Shown: positions 8,723-17,421 of the stretch, in pieces
Layout of the letters: every line of letters starts with the position of its first letter
Numbering within the stretch: position 1 is the stretch's first letter
NCBI GenBank assembly: GCA_003252535.1
Contig: QKDN01000051.1
Span: forward strand, 1 to 64,000
Origin: Campylobacterota bacterium
GTDB lineage: Bacteria; Campylobacterota; Campylobacteria; Campylobacterales; Sulfurovaceae
Direction of reading: 5' to 3'
DNA: 64,000 bases
The notes under the pieces: generated by a model
The model's database searches: none
What the model saw: only the letters and a program-made list of their open reading frames with translations
What the model was told of the DNA's origin: nothing
Translations under genes and position numbers: made by a program

Positions 8723-9574
8723 TCAGCCCAGGAATCTGCCGCTCGCTCTGAGGTCGGCTTCCATGATCTCGATCTCGTCCACACCGCTGTGGGCGATCTC
8801 GTTGTCGAGCTCGTAGTCGAGGTTGGGGTTTCTGTCGGGGTAGTCGACGCTGTTGAGGATCGCTTTGAGCGCGTTGAGTCTCGCTACGGGTTTGTTGTTG
8901 CTTCTGATCACCGTCCAGGGGGCTGCCTCGGTATGGGTCCGTTTGAGCATTTCGTATTTCATCTTGGTGAACTCGTCCCAGCGTTCCTGCATCTGGAGAT
9001 CGATCTCACTGAGCTTCCACTGCTTGAGGGGGTTGACCTCGCGCTCTTCGAAGCGGTTGGCCTGTTCGTCCTTGGTCACAGAGAAGTAGATCTTGACGAA
9101 GTGTATCCCGTGCGCTACGAGGTCCGCTTCGAACGAAGGGACCGACTTCATGAAGGTCTTGTACTCGGTCTCGGTACAGAAGCCGAATACCGGCTCGACC
9201 ATCGCGCGGTTGTACCAGCTGCGGTCGAAGAGGACGATCTCGCCGCCGTGCGGGAACTGCTCAACATAGCGCTGGAAGTACCACTGGGTGCGCTGGAAGT
9301 CAGAAGGCTTGCCCAGTGCCACGATGCGGTAGTGCTTTTCATTCATATAGCGGGTGATCCTTCGTATCGCACCCCCTTTGCCCGAGGCGTCGCGTCCTTC
9401 GACCAATACGATCATCTTCTCCCTGACGGTCTCAAGGTGCTCCTGGAGTTTGAGAAGCTCGACCTGGTAGGGCTTGAGCATATTCTCTTCAACAGCTTTT
9501 ATATATTTTTTATATACGTGGCGGCGCATCGCCTCATCATTGGTGAAACCTTCTACAAAACTCTCAAATGTCAT
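8723..9574 (-). CDS. ppk2: polyphosphate kinase 2 family protein
   Basis: PPK2 enzymes move phosphate between polyphosphate and nucleotides (GDP/ADP to GTP/ATP, or AMP to ADP in other classes). The 283-residue protein has the Walker A loop EGRDASGKGGAI (about 59-70), the lid-like segment KPSDFQRTQWYFQRY, and Walker B with the signature FDRSWYNRAMVEPVFGFC. One PPK2 domain and this length fit class I. It is a stand-alone cytosolic gene and a REP-free neighbour of topA. The preferred direction (polyphosphate use or synthesis) cannot be told. Confidence 0.92.
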   Translation of the reverse strand: MTFESFVEGFTNDEAMRRHVYKKYIKAVEENMLKPYQVELLKLQEHLETVREKMIVLVEGRDASGKGGAIRRITRYMNEKHYRIVALGKPSDFQRTQWYFQRYVEQFPHGGEIVLFDRSWYNRAMVEPVFGFCTETEYKTFMKSVPSFEADLVAHGIHFVKIYFSVTKDEQANRFEEREVNPLKQWKLSEIDLQMQERWDEFTKMKYEMLKRTHTEAAPWTVIRSNNKPVARLNALKAILNSVDYPDRNPNLDYELDNEIAHSGVDEIEIMEADLRASGRFLG

Positions 9575-9682
9575 TGTTATAATTTTCTCTTTTTATTAAA
9601 TTCAGCAAGCACTTATATCATAACTCTAATAAATTTCTTATTATAAGTAAGGGTGCAGTATACAAATCTGTCAAAGGTGTGT

Positions 9683-9688
9683 TACAAT
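9683..9688 (+). promoter_or_regulatory. -10 element for the MORN-repeat gene
   Basis: TACAAT follows GTGTGT and stands 74 bases before the chosen ATG at 9762. It is the best -10 match in the space after the divergent ppk2 gene. Confidence 0.35.
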
Positions 9689-9761
9689 AAAGGAGAAACT
9701 TCGGAAAGTGTCGGTAAAGACCGATCGGGATAGCTTACTCAGACTGAAAAAGGAGGCGATC

Positions 9762-10757
9762 ATGCTGCGGTATCTGTACATTGTGCTTATGCTCTTCACC
9801 ATGGCGAACGGTGAGGTCAAAAAGATTTACTTTACGGACGGCGGGCTCATGAGCGAGACCCCGTACGATGACAAAGGGAAAAAAGAGGGGCTCCAGAAGA
9901 GCTACTACAAAGAGGGGACTTTGCGTGAAGAGGTGGAGTATCACGGCGGCAAACGCGACGGCATCTCGAAGACCTACTACAAGAACGGGCAGCTGATGCA
10001 AGAGATGCTCTACAAAGAGGACAAAAAGAACGGTTTGCAGAAGCATTACAAGGAGAACGGCCAGCTCTACCTGGAGAGCACCTACAGGGACAACAAAAAG
10101 GACGGGATCGAAAAAGGGTACCACAAGAACGGGAAAGTGGAGTATGAAGCGCTCTACCGTGATGGTGTCAAGGAGGGAATCTACAGGCTCTACTATGACA
10201 GCGGCAAACTGTGGCGCGAGCGAAACTATAAAGAGGGGAAAATAGACGGTATCACCAGGGTCTTCTGGAAAGCGGGAGACTACGAGGAGCTGGAGTATCA
10301 CGGTGACAAACGCAACGGCATCTACAAAAAGTACTACCCAAGCGGCAACATCCGTGTCGAAGGGAACTACAAAGATGACAAAAAGGACGGTCTGCAAAAA
10401 AGCTACAACGATGACGGCAAGGTGCGTGACGAGACCACCTTCCTCGATGACAAAAGGGAAGGGGTGGCCAAAACCTACTATAAGAACGGCGAGCTCCACG
10501 ATACGATCACCTACAGGAACGGCATCAAGGACGGCAGCTACAAGCTCTACTACGACAACGGCCAGCTCTGGAGCGATATGTTCTACAAAGAGGGTGTACT
10601 TGACGGCACGGTGAAGAAATACTGGAAGGACGGTGCCCAGACCGACGAGATCGTCTACAAAGAGGGGAGGGTCATCAGCGGGACCCGATTCAAAAGCGAC
10701 GGTACGGGCGAGCCCTATGACGACGGCCGTATCTCCAAAATGAATAAGGATAAATAG
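9762..10757 (+). CDS. exported MORN-like (YwqK-type) repeat protein
   Basis: This 331-residue protein starts with a signal peptide (LRYLYIVLMLFTMANG). About a dozen repeats of roughly 23 residues follow, each built on G-x-x-x-x-Y-Y-x-x-G-x-L-x-x-E-x-x-Y-x-x-x-x-(K/R)-x-G. This is the MORN_2 pattern also found in proteins labelled YwqK-family antitoxins, but no toxin lies beside it and export argues against a classical antitoxin role. It may bind surface or envelope components. The ATG at 9762 has an excellent AAAGGAGG site; the longer frame from 9708 lacks one. It is monocistronic and convergent with the ABC genes. Confidence 0.8.
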   Translation: MLRYLYIVLMLFTMANGEVKKIYFTDGGLMSETPYDDKGKKEGLQKSYYKEGTLREEVEYHGGKRDGISKTYYKNGQLMQEMLYKEDKKNGLQKHYKENGQLYLESTYRDNKKDGIEKGYHKNGKVEYEALYRDGVKEGIYRLYYDSGKLWRERNYKEGKIDGITRVFWKAGDYEELEYHGDKRNGIYKKYYPSGNIRVEGNYKDDKKDGLQKSYNDDGKVRDETTFLDDKREGVAKTYYKNGELHDTITYRNGIKDGSYKLYYDNGQLWSDMFYKEGVLDGTVKKYWKDGAQTDEIVYKEGRVISGTRFKSDGTGEPYDDGRISKMNKDK

Positions 10758-10782
10758 CGTCCGGGAGCTTCAAAAGCTGCTC

Positions 10783-10867
10783 CTCCAAAGAGGTTGCTCC
10801 TGCGCCATGTGAACGCAGGCCCCTATTTCATGGGTTTGGTGCAGGGCTTGTCGCACCCTCTTTGGAG
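10783..10867. repeat. structured repeat element, copy 1
   Basis: The ends CTCCAAAGAGG and CCTCTTTGGAG pair over 11 bp. Inside, TGCGCCA (10801-10807) pairs with TGGTGCA (10837-10843), and a further small hairpin lies at its centre. The same core (GCTCCTGCGCCATG, GAACGCA, GGGTTTGG) returns at 29197-29280 with different but still complementary stems. It lies between convergent genes. Confidence 0.7.
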
Positions 10868-10896
10868 TAAGAGAACGAGTAAGCGGAGGTTCCTCT

Positions 10897-11571
10897 TTAC
10901 TTTTCGACGATCCTTCCGTGCTCCATCCGTACGATGCGGTGGGGGAAAGGGAGGGTGTCGAAGATGGGATCGTGGGTGGCGATGAGGATCGTCTTCCCCT
11001 CGGCATGGATAGAGGAGAGGAGCTCGATGAACTTCCGGGAGTTGGCAGTGTCGAGGTTAGCTGTGGGTTCGTCGCAGATGATGATCCCCGGTTCGTTGAC
11101 CAGTGCGCGGGCGATCGCGCAGCGCTGTTTCTCACCGCCGGAGAGCTCACGCACGGGGCTTTTGGCCTTGTGAAGGATGGAGGCGTGCTCCATGGCGCGC
11201 TGCACCCTGGCGGCGATATCGGCTCTGCCGAGCCGGCGGTTGGCCAGCGGGGCGGTGACATTCTCCTCTACGCTTAGCGATTCCAGCAGCCCGAAGTGCT
11301 GGAAGACGAAACCGATGCTCTTTGAGCGGTAGTGCGAGGCGTGGAGGTCGGGGAGCTTGGCGATCGCTTCGCCGCCTACGATCACCTTGCCGCTCGTGGG
11401 TTTCTCCAGCGCGGCGATGATCGAGAGGAGGGTGGACTTGCCGCTGCCGCTGACCCCCGAGAGTATCACACACTCGCCGCCGGCTACCGTGAGGCCTACG
11501 TCCCTGAGTGCATGGAGGGGCTCGCTGCTTTTGGGGTTATAGACCTTGTTGAGTCCTTCTATCTCTATCAT
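10897..11571 (-). CDS. ABC transporter ATP-binding protein (MacB/LolD type)
   Basis: The 224-residue ATPase has Walker A GVSGSGKST (39-47), Q-loop FQHFG (about 90), signature LSGGEKQR (143-150), Walker B IIICDEPTANLD (164-175) and the H-loop ATHD. Its ATG at 11571 overlaps the permease stop as ATGA, and the long upstream frame is a shadow of the permease gene. It is the last gene of an operon with a FtsX-like permease and NosL-like proteins, so it probably powers a periplasmic copper-handling step rather than lipoprotein sorting. The substrate is inferred from context only. Confidence 0.92.
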   Translation of the reverse strand: MIEIEGLNKVYNPKSSEPLHALRDVGLTVAGGECVILSGVSGSGKSTLLSIIAALEKPTSGKVIVGGEAIAKLPDLHASHYRSKSIGFVFQHFGLLESLSVEENVTAPLANRRLGRADIAARVQRAMEHASILHKAKSPVRELSGGEKQRCAIARALVNEPGIIICDEPTANLDTANSRKFIELLSSIHAEGKTILIATHDPIFDTLPFPHRIVRMEHGRIVEK

Positions 11572-12746
11572 CCCATAGCCTCCTTCGGTGCAGTGATCGC
11601 GACCCTCCATACAGGGATCAGTACCGACGCCAGGAATCCTACCGCGAAAAAGAGGAAGATCGAGCCGAGCGTCCCGAGATCGATATGGGGGACAAAGGAT
11701 ATATCGAAGGGGATATTGGCGCTGTCCAGGAATATCCCGACCAGCCCCGGGGCATCCAGCCAGAAGACATAGATATACCCCAGCAGCGAACCGGCCAGGA
11801 ACGATCCGAGAACGATAATGAACGCCTCGTAGAACTTCAGCCGCAACACATCCGCAATGCTCCATCCCATAGCACGCAATACGGCGATATCCCTCCGCTC
11901 GACACTGAAGATCAGCGAATACCTCTGGTAGAGGATCATCATAAAGGTGGAGAGCGAGATGATATAGAGGATGAGGAAGAGTCCCCCCTTGTAGTTGTAG
12001 AGGTTGGCATAGGCCCTGGCGATATCTCTTTTGTCAGTGACGGCGATATCGTAGTAGAGGAGGCTCAGCTTGGTGACGATAGTGTCCCACTCGGCGTCGT
12101 TGGGGACGTTGAAGCTGATATCGCTCACTTCATCCGCACCCATGCCAAATATCTCCCTCGCCGCCTCCATGGAGACGATGACCATGTCGTTGGCGATGAG
12201 GTCGCCTCCTTTGGGGAGTGTCGCAAAAAGCTGCATTTTTTTGAGCTTGCCGTCAGGGAGCTTGAAAGAGAAGTCATCCCTGTAGTAGTGTGACTCGAGG
12301 AACTTTCTGACCCCTTCCGAGACGATCAGGCTCTCCCCGCTGTAGAAGCTGCGCAGGTCGGTCGCACCGACGAGCTCTTTCAGATGTGCGTTGCTCTGCT
12401 CGTCGAAGAGGTCGATCCCCACCATGAGGAAGGACTCCTCCCGGGGATAGTACGAGTAGCGCCCGACGATGCGCGGTGTGATCGATGATATCCCCTCGAT
12501 CGCAGCGATCTTCTCTATCCACTCTTTTGGCGTGTTGACCGCCCTGCCTCCCTGCATACGGGTGACGACGAAATCAGGCTGGGCGCCGAGGAGCCCGGTG
12601 AGGCTCTGCTGTATCGAGGATGAGAGGAAGAGTACGGAGCTGAGGAGAAAGATCATCAGCGTGGAGATGAACACCACGCCGATATGTTTGCTCTTCTCTC
12701 TCGCGAGGGTCAGCAGGAGGAAATCGATGAAGGCACTACCTGGCAT
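11568..12746 (-). CDS. ABC transporter permease, FtsX/MacB type
   Basis: The 392-residue protein has one N-terminal membrane helix (about 20-45), a large periplasmic domain (about 50-250) and three C-terminal helices (about 260-390), the four-helix type VII ABC topology of MacB/LolCE. These act as mechanotransmitters on periplasmic partners rather than as classical importers. The order NosL-like, NosL-like, small protein, permease, ATPase suggests it works with copper-binding lipoprotein-like or periplasmic proteins. It overlaps the upstream small gene by 11 bases and the ATPase gene by 4. Confidence 0.9.
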   Translation of the reverse strand: MPGSAFIDFLLLTLAREKSKHIGVVFISTLMIFLLSSVLFLSSSIQQSLTGLLGAQPDFVVTRMQGGRAVNTPKEWIEKIAAIEGISSITPRIVGRYSYYPREESFLMVGIDLFDEQSNAHLKELVGATDLRSFYSGESLIVSEGVRKFLESHYYRDDFSFKLPDGKLKKMQLFATLPKGGDLIANDMVIVSMEAAREIFGMGADEVSDISFNVPNDAEWDTIVTKLSLLYYDIAVTDKRDIARAYANLYNYKGGLFLILYIISLSTFMMILYQRYSLIFSVERRDIAVLRAMGWSIADVLRLKFYEAFIIVLGSFLAGSLLGYIYVFWLDAPGLVGIFLDSANIPFDISFVPHIDLGTLGSIFLFFAVGFLASVLIPVWRVAITAPKEAMG

Positions 12747-12981
12747 AGAGGAAATCTCTCTTTTTTACGGGGATCATCTGGGGATAGGTCTCGTTGAAAT
12801 TCGCATGGCTGCACCTCTGCGCCGCTTCGATGTACGGGAGGCTGAGCGCCGGGAATGCGACCCCCGTGAGGGCAGCGACCTGTTGCATATCAGCGCTCTC
12901 CCGGCTTCTGTGGCAATAATCCGCGCTCACTGCCGCCAGCAGCGACAGCATGGCCGAACCCAAAATCAAACGTGTTCTCAT
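12736..12981 (-). CDS. small exported protein of the NosL-ABC operon
   Basis: An 81-residue protein with a signal peptide (L-I-L-G-S-A-M-L-S-L-L-A-A-V-S-A) and a short mature part containing two cysteines, two histidines and several methionines, all possible copper ligands. I know no family. Its ATG follows the TAG of the upstream NosL-like gene directly, and its end overlaps the permease, so expression is tightly coupled. A small periplasmic metal shuttle or a structural partner of the permease would fit, but this is inference. Confidence 0.7.
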   Translation of the reverse strand: MRTRLILGSAMLSLLAAVSADYCHRSRESADMQQVAALTGVAFPALSLPYIEAAQRCSHANFNETYPQMIPVKKRDFLYAR

Positions 12982-13656
12982 CTAATACTCCAGTCCGTCC
13001 AGCGCCATGACCTTGCCGGCGTTGATCTCGTCAAATCGCAGCACCCCCCTGCCGTGGTGTTCATTCTGGAAGCTCTCGGCCCTTCCGCGTGTCCTGAAGG
13101 CGATCAGCTCCCTCCCCATCGGCCCCGTCACATCGGAGTCGTAGACATACCAGGCTTTGGCGGCATCGAGCGGTTCGAGGGTGTAGTAGTCCACCACCAC
13201 CATCCGGGTGATACTTTTGCGTTCATAGGGGAAATCCCCGTCGAAGATATAGTACTTCATCATATCTTTGATCCCGTCGAAATAATAGCTTTTCCCACTG
13301 TGTTCCATCATGGATGCCCATTTTGGATACTTGTAGACGAACATACCGCAGACGGGACACTTGGCATCGCCGGGGACATGAAGGTGCTCTCTGGGATGGG
13401 AGGTGATATTGGAATCGAGGAAAGAGGCGATGCAGCGGAGGTGTTCCTGCGAGAGGCTGGTACATGCACCCGATTCTTCGATGAGGCGCATCGTTATCCC
13501 GATATCGTCGCTTGACTGGGGGAGTTTCGCTTTGTCGCAGAGGGCTTTGACGATACGCTCACCCTTTTGGGCGAGCATCGTACGGTATCTCTCCCCATCC
13601 CCCATCGCATGGGCGAAAAGGATGACGAGGAGGAGCAGGGGAGAGAGGAGGCGCAA
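12982..13656 (-). CDS. NosL-domain protein, probable periplasmic copper chaperone
   Basis: After a signal peptide (LLSPLLLLVILFAHAMG) and an N-terminal helical region comes a NosL-like domain from about residue 95: CPVCGMFVYKYPKW, then S-Y-Y-F-D-G-I-K-D and A-K-A-W-Y-V-Y-D-S-D-V-x-G-P-M. NosL binds Cu(I) and delivers copper to nitrous oxide reductase; the CxxCGM motif and distal Met fit metal binding. It appears to start with TTG, one base after the stop of the upstream gene. No nos genes are in the window, so the client may be elsewhere. Confidence 0.85.
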   Translation of the reverse strand: MRLLSPLLLLVILFAHAMGDGERYRTMLAQKGERIVKALCDKAKLPQSSDDIGITMRLIEESGACTSLSQEHLRCIASFLDSNITSHPREHLHVPGDAKCPVCGMFVYKYPKWASMMEHSGKSYYFDGIKDMMKYYIFDGDFPYERKSITRMVVVDYYTLEPLDAAKAWYVYDSDVTGPMGRELIAFRTRGRAESFQNEHHGRGVLRFDEINAGKVMALDGLEY

Positions 13657-13657
13657 A

Positions 13658-14254
13658 TCAGTGCTGCATCATCTTCTTTTTCTTCTCGGCGATCATCGCT
13701 TTGTCTTTTGCCATATCGTCTGTCGCCGCTTTGAGCGCCTCTTCGTAGGTCATGAGGGTACCGCCGTGCTCCTGTGCGAACATCTCGGCTCTTTTTTTGG
13801 AAGCGAAAGCGTATTTGCTTGACATGGTCATCGTACCTTTCACATCGCTTCCCACCACATAGGTAGCCTGGGCGACATCGATGAACTTGAGGCTGTTGAC
13901 ATCCACGACTTTGACATCGCTGACCTTGTGGCCCATTGCGATCTCGTCAGCGAGACAGTGGATCGAGCAGTACTGCTTCACCTGGCCGTCTACCGTAGCG
14001 GCATGGTTGGTCTTGAAGAACTTCGGAAGGTTCATATTGCACAGGGGACATGCCGCCTTGTTGGCACCCTGCTGGAGCAGTGTCGCTTCGCCTTCACTCA
14101 CGCTCTGGAACATCTTCGGCATTTTTTTGGGCATCTCTTTTGACATATCTTTCATCATAGCGCTGCCGCACTTGCCGGCTTCACATTTCATCTCTGCGTT
14201 TGCTGCTGATGCGAACGCCATGACCGCGATCAGTGTCAACCATACTTTTTTCAT
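13658..14254 (-). CDS. NosL-like protein, Met-rich, exported
   Basis: The 198-residue product has a signal peptide ending ASAANA, a Met/Lys-rich linker (MMKDMSKEMPKKMPKMF), a NosL-like domain beginning near residue 68 (CPLCNMNLPKF, then Y-C-S-I-H-C-L-A-D-E), and a Met/His tail. The extra CSIHC and Met motifs make copper binding likely. It heads the operon and has its own -10 at 14278-14283. Having two tandem NosL-like proteins suggests hand-over of copper within the periplasm. Confidence 0.85.
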   Translation of the reverse strand: MKKVWLTLIAVMAFASAANAEMKCEAGKCGSAMMKDMSKEMPKKMPKMFQSVSEGEATLLQQGANKAACPLCNMNLPKFFKTNHAATVDGQVKQYCSIHCLADEIAMGHKVSDVKVVDVNSLKFIDVAQATYVVGSDVKGTMTMSSKYAFASKKRAEMFAQEHGGTLMTYEEALKAATDDMAKDKAMIAEKKKKMMQH

Positions 14255-14277
14255 TGTTGCTCCTTATTGTTTGTGGC

Positions 14278-14283
14278 ATTATA
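14278..14283 (-). promoter_or_regulatory. -10 element of the NosL-ABC operon
   Basis: TATAAT on the minus strand, within GCTATAATGC, lies 24 bases before the ATG at 14254. The upstream sequence is T/A-rich with no clear -35. Confidence 0.5.
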
Positions 14284-14325
14284 GCTTTGTTTTGTTTAGC
14301 TTATTCAAACCGGTACATAGGGGTA

Positions 14326-14345
14326 GGGTACGTGGTAACGTACCC
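14326..14345. terminator. hairpin after the TonB-dependent receptor gene
   Basis: GGGTACGT-GGTA-ACGTACCC is a perfect 8-bp stem starting nine bases past the receptor stop. There is no U-tract in the receptor direction (TACCCC follows), so termination is plausible but unproven. Confidence 0.4.
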
Positions 14346-14353
14346 TTTGTTTT

Positions 14354-16411
14354 CTAGAACTTGTATCTCATATTGGCGTAGACATATCTGCCCGGCTCGT
14401 TGAGGAGCATGACATTACTGTCGACAGCCATAGGGTTGCTGAGGAGTGTAAGGTCCTGATAGGTATTGGAGATCGCATAGGTCTCATCGAGGACATTATC
14501 CACGCCTACAGTCAGCTCGATACCGTTGCTGAACTTCTTCTGCGCCTTGAGGTTGAGCACCGTATAGGCATCGATCTCCTGCTCGCCGTTCTCTGCATCG
14601 AAGTCGCTCCAGCTGTCGGTTGCGATCACTTCTGCACGGAGGCTTGTCGTAGAATCGTAGTCATAGTTGAGCGCGAGGTTGGCTTTGAGCGGTGGGATAT
14701 CCGGGAGGTTCGTACCTGTCTGGCCTGTGAGCGGATCGTTCTTCTCCCCTCTCTGGTAGGTCACACCATAGTCGAAGTAGATAGAATCTGTCGCTATATA
14801 GCTGCCGCTGAGCTCGAACCCGTAGACAGTCGCATCGACATTTTCGTATGCATTGAGAGGAAGCATTTTTTCTGTCCCCATCACCATGAACTTCGCTTTT
14901 TTGCTGGAATTGTAGGCGATATAGTTGTCTATCATGCTGTAGAAGGCCTTGAACTTGACCGTGCCATTCTCAAACTTCTTTTCCGCACCGAGGTCTATCT
15001 CGTAGTTGGTTACCGCTTCGAGGTCCGGTGTACCGACAGTGTTGCCCTCTTTGCTTACAAAGTAGAGCTCTTTTGCATCGGGAACCCTGGTCGATTTGCC
15101 CACACCTGCAAAGTATTTGGTCGAAGCATCCGCATTGTAAGTAGAAGTGATATAGCCGCTGACATCATCATAGTCGTTCGACTGTTGTGCAGGGTTGGAC
15201 GATACGACCTCCGTAGAGTCGACTCTCGCACCCATATCGATCACCCATGAGCCATACTTTGCCTTGTCTTTGACAAAAAGGGCATAGTTTGTCGTATCGA
15301 CATCCCAGATGCTGTGCGGCATTTTGGTCGGCATACCGTTCACAGAATAGAGACCGTCCCAGTTGCGGAGGGAGTAGTCGAACCCTACCGTGATCTCATG
15401 GTTGCTCATATCGAAAGTGTTCTTGATCTTGAGCCCGTCCATATCGGTGGTAAGTGCATGGGTCATCTCGTTGCCCATCATGATGACACTTTGTCTGTAG
15501 ATCGTCGACATCGGATGCTCTACTTCAGAGTGGTAGAGATTGACCGCGAGCTCTTTGGAGTAGCTGCCGAGATTTTTGGCGATATAGTCCACCGTATAGA
15601 TATCGGAGTCGTCATAGAGCGCATCCATAGGGGAGGATGGGTAGAGGACCCTGTCGCTTCTATTGGCAGTGTAGCCGAGTCTGAGCTCCTGGTTCTCGCT
15701 GATCTCCCAGAAGAGTTTCGCCATGACCGTCTGTTTGGCATAGGCCGCTTTATCGGCATAGATGTTCTGGTACTGGTTCGCCGGTACGGCAGAACCTTCA
15801 GCGATGTTTTTTGCTATCTGGCCCGTGAAGTCATTGCCGTCGCCGTCTTCGTACTGGTCGCTCTCTTCAGCCGAAGCGCTGAGGTAGTACTTGACGCTAC
15901 CTACGCCGCCTTCCATAGTGAAGGCTGTCTTCTTGTAGCCCCAGCTTCCGACATTGAGGTTGATATCGCCGTGGACATCATCGCTTGCAGGTTTCTTGGT
16001 AGTGATCGCCACTTCGGATGTAAGGGCACCGAAGGTCTCTACGTCGAACGGTCCCTGGTTGATCTCGATAAAGTCGATATTGTTGGAGAGGACATGGGAG
16101 ATAGGCGGGTCCATCCTGTTGGGGCATGCGCCGCATACTTTCGCTCCGTCGATCGTGACGGCGATATTGTCCTTTCTCTGACCGCGGACGAGGATATCGT
16201 TGGCGATGCCGCTTCTTCTTGATATATATACGTTCGCAAGGTTCTTGAAGAGTGCATCGGCCATATCGGCTGATTTGATCTCCTCACCGTGAACATCCTT
16301 GACCACATCCTGGGGGATCGTCGTCTCTACCTCGATATTTCCCAGATTTGCCTCTTCTGCATGGAGCAGACCGGCACAGATCAGGGACAGACTCACAATT
16401 CTTCTCATCAT
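14354..16411 (-). CDS. TonB-dependent outer-membrane receptor, NosA/OprC-like copper receptor
   Basis: The 685-residue protein has a signal peptide (IVSLSLICAGLLHA), a plug domain (residues about 25-150: NILVRGQ-type motif ANDILVRGQRKDNIAVTIDG, then CGACPNRMDPP) and a barrel ending in aromatic YANMRYKF. The CPNRMDPP region resembles the copper-binding plug of NosA/OprC receptors. Together with the downstream NosL-like genes and the upstream tonB this predicts uptake of copper or a copper complex across the outer membrane. A direct repeat and TACAAT lie just upstream at 16444-16472. Confidence 0.85.
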   Translation of the reverse strand: MMRRIVSLSLICAGLLHAEEANLGNIEVETTIPQDVVKDVHGEEIKSADMADALFKNLANVYISRRSGIANDILVRGQRKDNIAVTIDGAKVCGACPNRMDPPISHVLSNNIDFIEINQGPFDVETFGALTSEVAITTKKPASDDVHGDINLNVGSWGYKKTAFTMEGGVGSVKYYLSASAEESDQYEDGDGNDFTGQIAKNIAEGSAVPANQYQNIYADKAAYAKQTVMAKLFWEISENQELRLGYTANRSDRVLYPSSPMDALYDDSDIYTVDYIAKNLGSYSKELAVNLYHSEVEHPMSTIYRQSVIMMGNEMTHALTTDMDGLKIKNTFDMSNHEITVGFDYSLRNWDGLYSVNGMPTKMPHSIWDVDTTNYALFVKDKAKYGSWVIDMGARVDSTEVVSSNPAQQSNDYDDVSGYITSTYNADASTKYFAGVGKSTRVPDAKELYFVSKEGNTVGTPDLEAVTNYEIDLGAEKKFENGTVKFKAFYSMIDNYIAYNSSKKAKFMVMGTEKMLPLNAYENVDATVYGFELSGSYIATDSIYFDYGVTYQRGEKNDPLTGQTGTNLPDIPPLKANLALNYDYDSTTSLRAEVIATDSWSDFDAENGEQEIDAYTVLNLKAQKKFSNGIELTVGVDNVLDETYAISNTYQDLTLLSNPMAVDSNVMLLNEPGRYVYANMRYKF

Positions 16412-16443
16412 TTTCTCCGTATCTCTAAAGTAAGGGAGGTATT

Positions 16444-16472
16444 ATTGTAAAAGTTTGTTAATTTTCTGTTAA
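16444..16472 (-). promoter_or_regulatory. receptor promoter with 11-bp-spaced direct repeat
   Basis: On the minus strand TTAACA-GAAAA-TTAACA (16456-16472 region) is followed six bases later by TACAAT (16444-16449). An 11-bp-spaced direct repeat abutting the -10 is the layout used by OmpR-family response regulators. The repeat can also be read as an imperfect palindrome. Confidence 0.35.
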
Positions 16473-17257
16473 TTGTTTATTGTATAGTTGAGGGTGAAGC
16501 TGATCTGTAACGGCAGGTCGACCCCCTGCGTCGAGATCGGGAAAGCTCCGAGCACGGCGCTTTTGGCAGATGCGAGGAAGATACGGGGACCGCTCACCTG
16601 GATATTGCCCGGTTGTCCGTTGGCGCCGACGGTGAAATTGACGCTCACGATACCGGTCATTCCTCTCCTCTGGGCTATCAGCGGATAGCTCTTCGCCCTG
16701 TCGATCTTCCGCTTGAGCGTCGACAGGAAGAGGTTCTTCTGTTTCGAGGAGGCTCTTCCCCCCTTCGGAGCATTGGGGGCTTTCGTGGCGACAGCCGTTT
16801 TTTTGCTGTTTTTTACCTCTTTTTTGGTCGGGTTCTTGGTCCTTTTGGACTCTTTGGGCAGGGGATCCGTTTTTTTGACGGATGGTTTGGGGGCTTGTAC
16901 GATCGGTTTGGGCGCAGGGAGTGTCTCACTCTTCTCTTCTAGGGGCTGCGGTACCTCGAGGGGTTTCGGCTGTTCGGGCTGTTTTGCCTCTTCCTTCGCT
17001 TTCTCTGGTTCTTTCTCTTCGGGCTTTTCTGGAGCCTTGGATATTTCGACCGGTTCTTCGGCCCCCTGCGACGGGGCCGAGTCTGCGGTACTCTCTTTGA
17101 AAGAGTTGATATCGAGGGTGATCGTGCGGCTCAGGGGCTCGGAGACGAAACCTACCGTATCGTTTTTTGCCCATAGCAGTATCAGCGGTGTATAGAGGAG
17201 CAGGGAAAGGATAAATGCTTTGATATCTCGCCGGAATTGGCCGGGGTTGTTGCTCAC
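16469..17257 (-). CDS. tonB: TonB-family energy-transducing protein
   Basis: The 262-residue protein has an N-terminal membrane anchor (about residues 14-30), a long Pro/Glu/Lys linker (about 60-170: E-K-P-E-E-K-E-P-E-K and P-K-P-S-V-K-K repeats) and a C-terminal TonB domain (KSYPLIAQRRGMTGIVSVNF, ending in a Y-T-I-N-N tail). TonB couples the inner-membrane proton gradient to outer-membrane receptors. It lies directly upstream of the receptor gene and is probably its dedicated partner. exbB and exbD are not nearby. The start is GTG at 17257 with GGAG eight bases ahead. Confidence 0.88.
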   Translation of the reverse strand: MSNNPGQFRRDIKAFILSLLLYTPLILLWAKNDTVGFVSEPLSRTITLDINSFKESTADSAPSQGAEEPVEISKAPEKPEEKEPEKAKEEAKQPEQPKPLEVPQPLEEKSETLPAPKPIVQAPKPSVKKTDPLPKESKRTKNPTKKEVKNSKKTAVATKAPNAPKGGRASSKQKNLFLSTLKRKIDRAKSYPLIAQRRGMTGIVSVNFTVGANGQPGNIQVSGPRIFLASAKSAVLGAFPISTQGVDLPLQISFTLNYTINN

Positions 17258-17421
17258 GCTTGCACTCCGCAGTTTTTATGGGGGACATCTCTGACGGATC
17301 GACTCAATAATTGGGGGTATTGCATGGATACAGGTCGGAGATGGTTTATCAGGGGGTATGTGAAAGTATAGAATGTTTGTGTTAAACGAGTGTTAAGCCG
17401 CAGAACATTTTCCGTCAATCT

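Noticed and set aside
8789-9646. Long open frame antisense to ppk2
   Set aside because: Shadow of the kinase gene; Val/Leu/Glu-rich composition typical of antisense frames.
12469-13515. 348-codon frame antisense to the NosL-ABC genes
   Set aside because: Crosses three well-supported genes and carries no recognisable motif.
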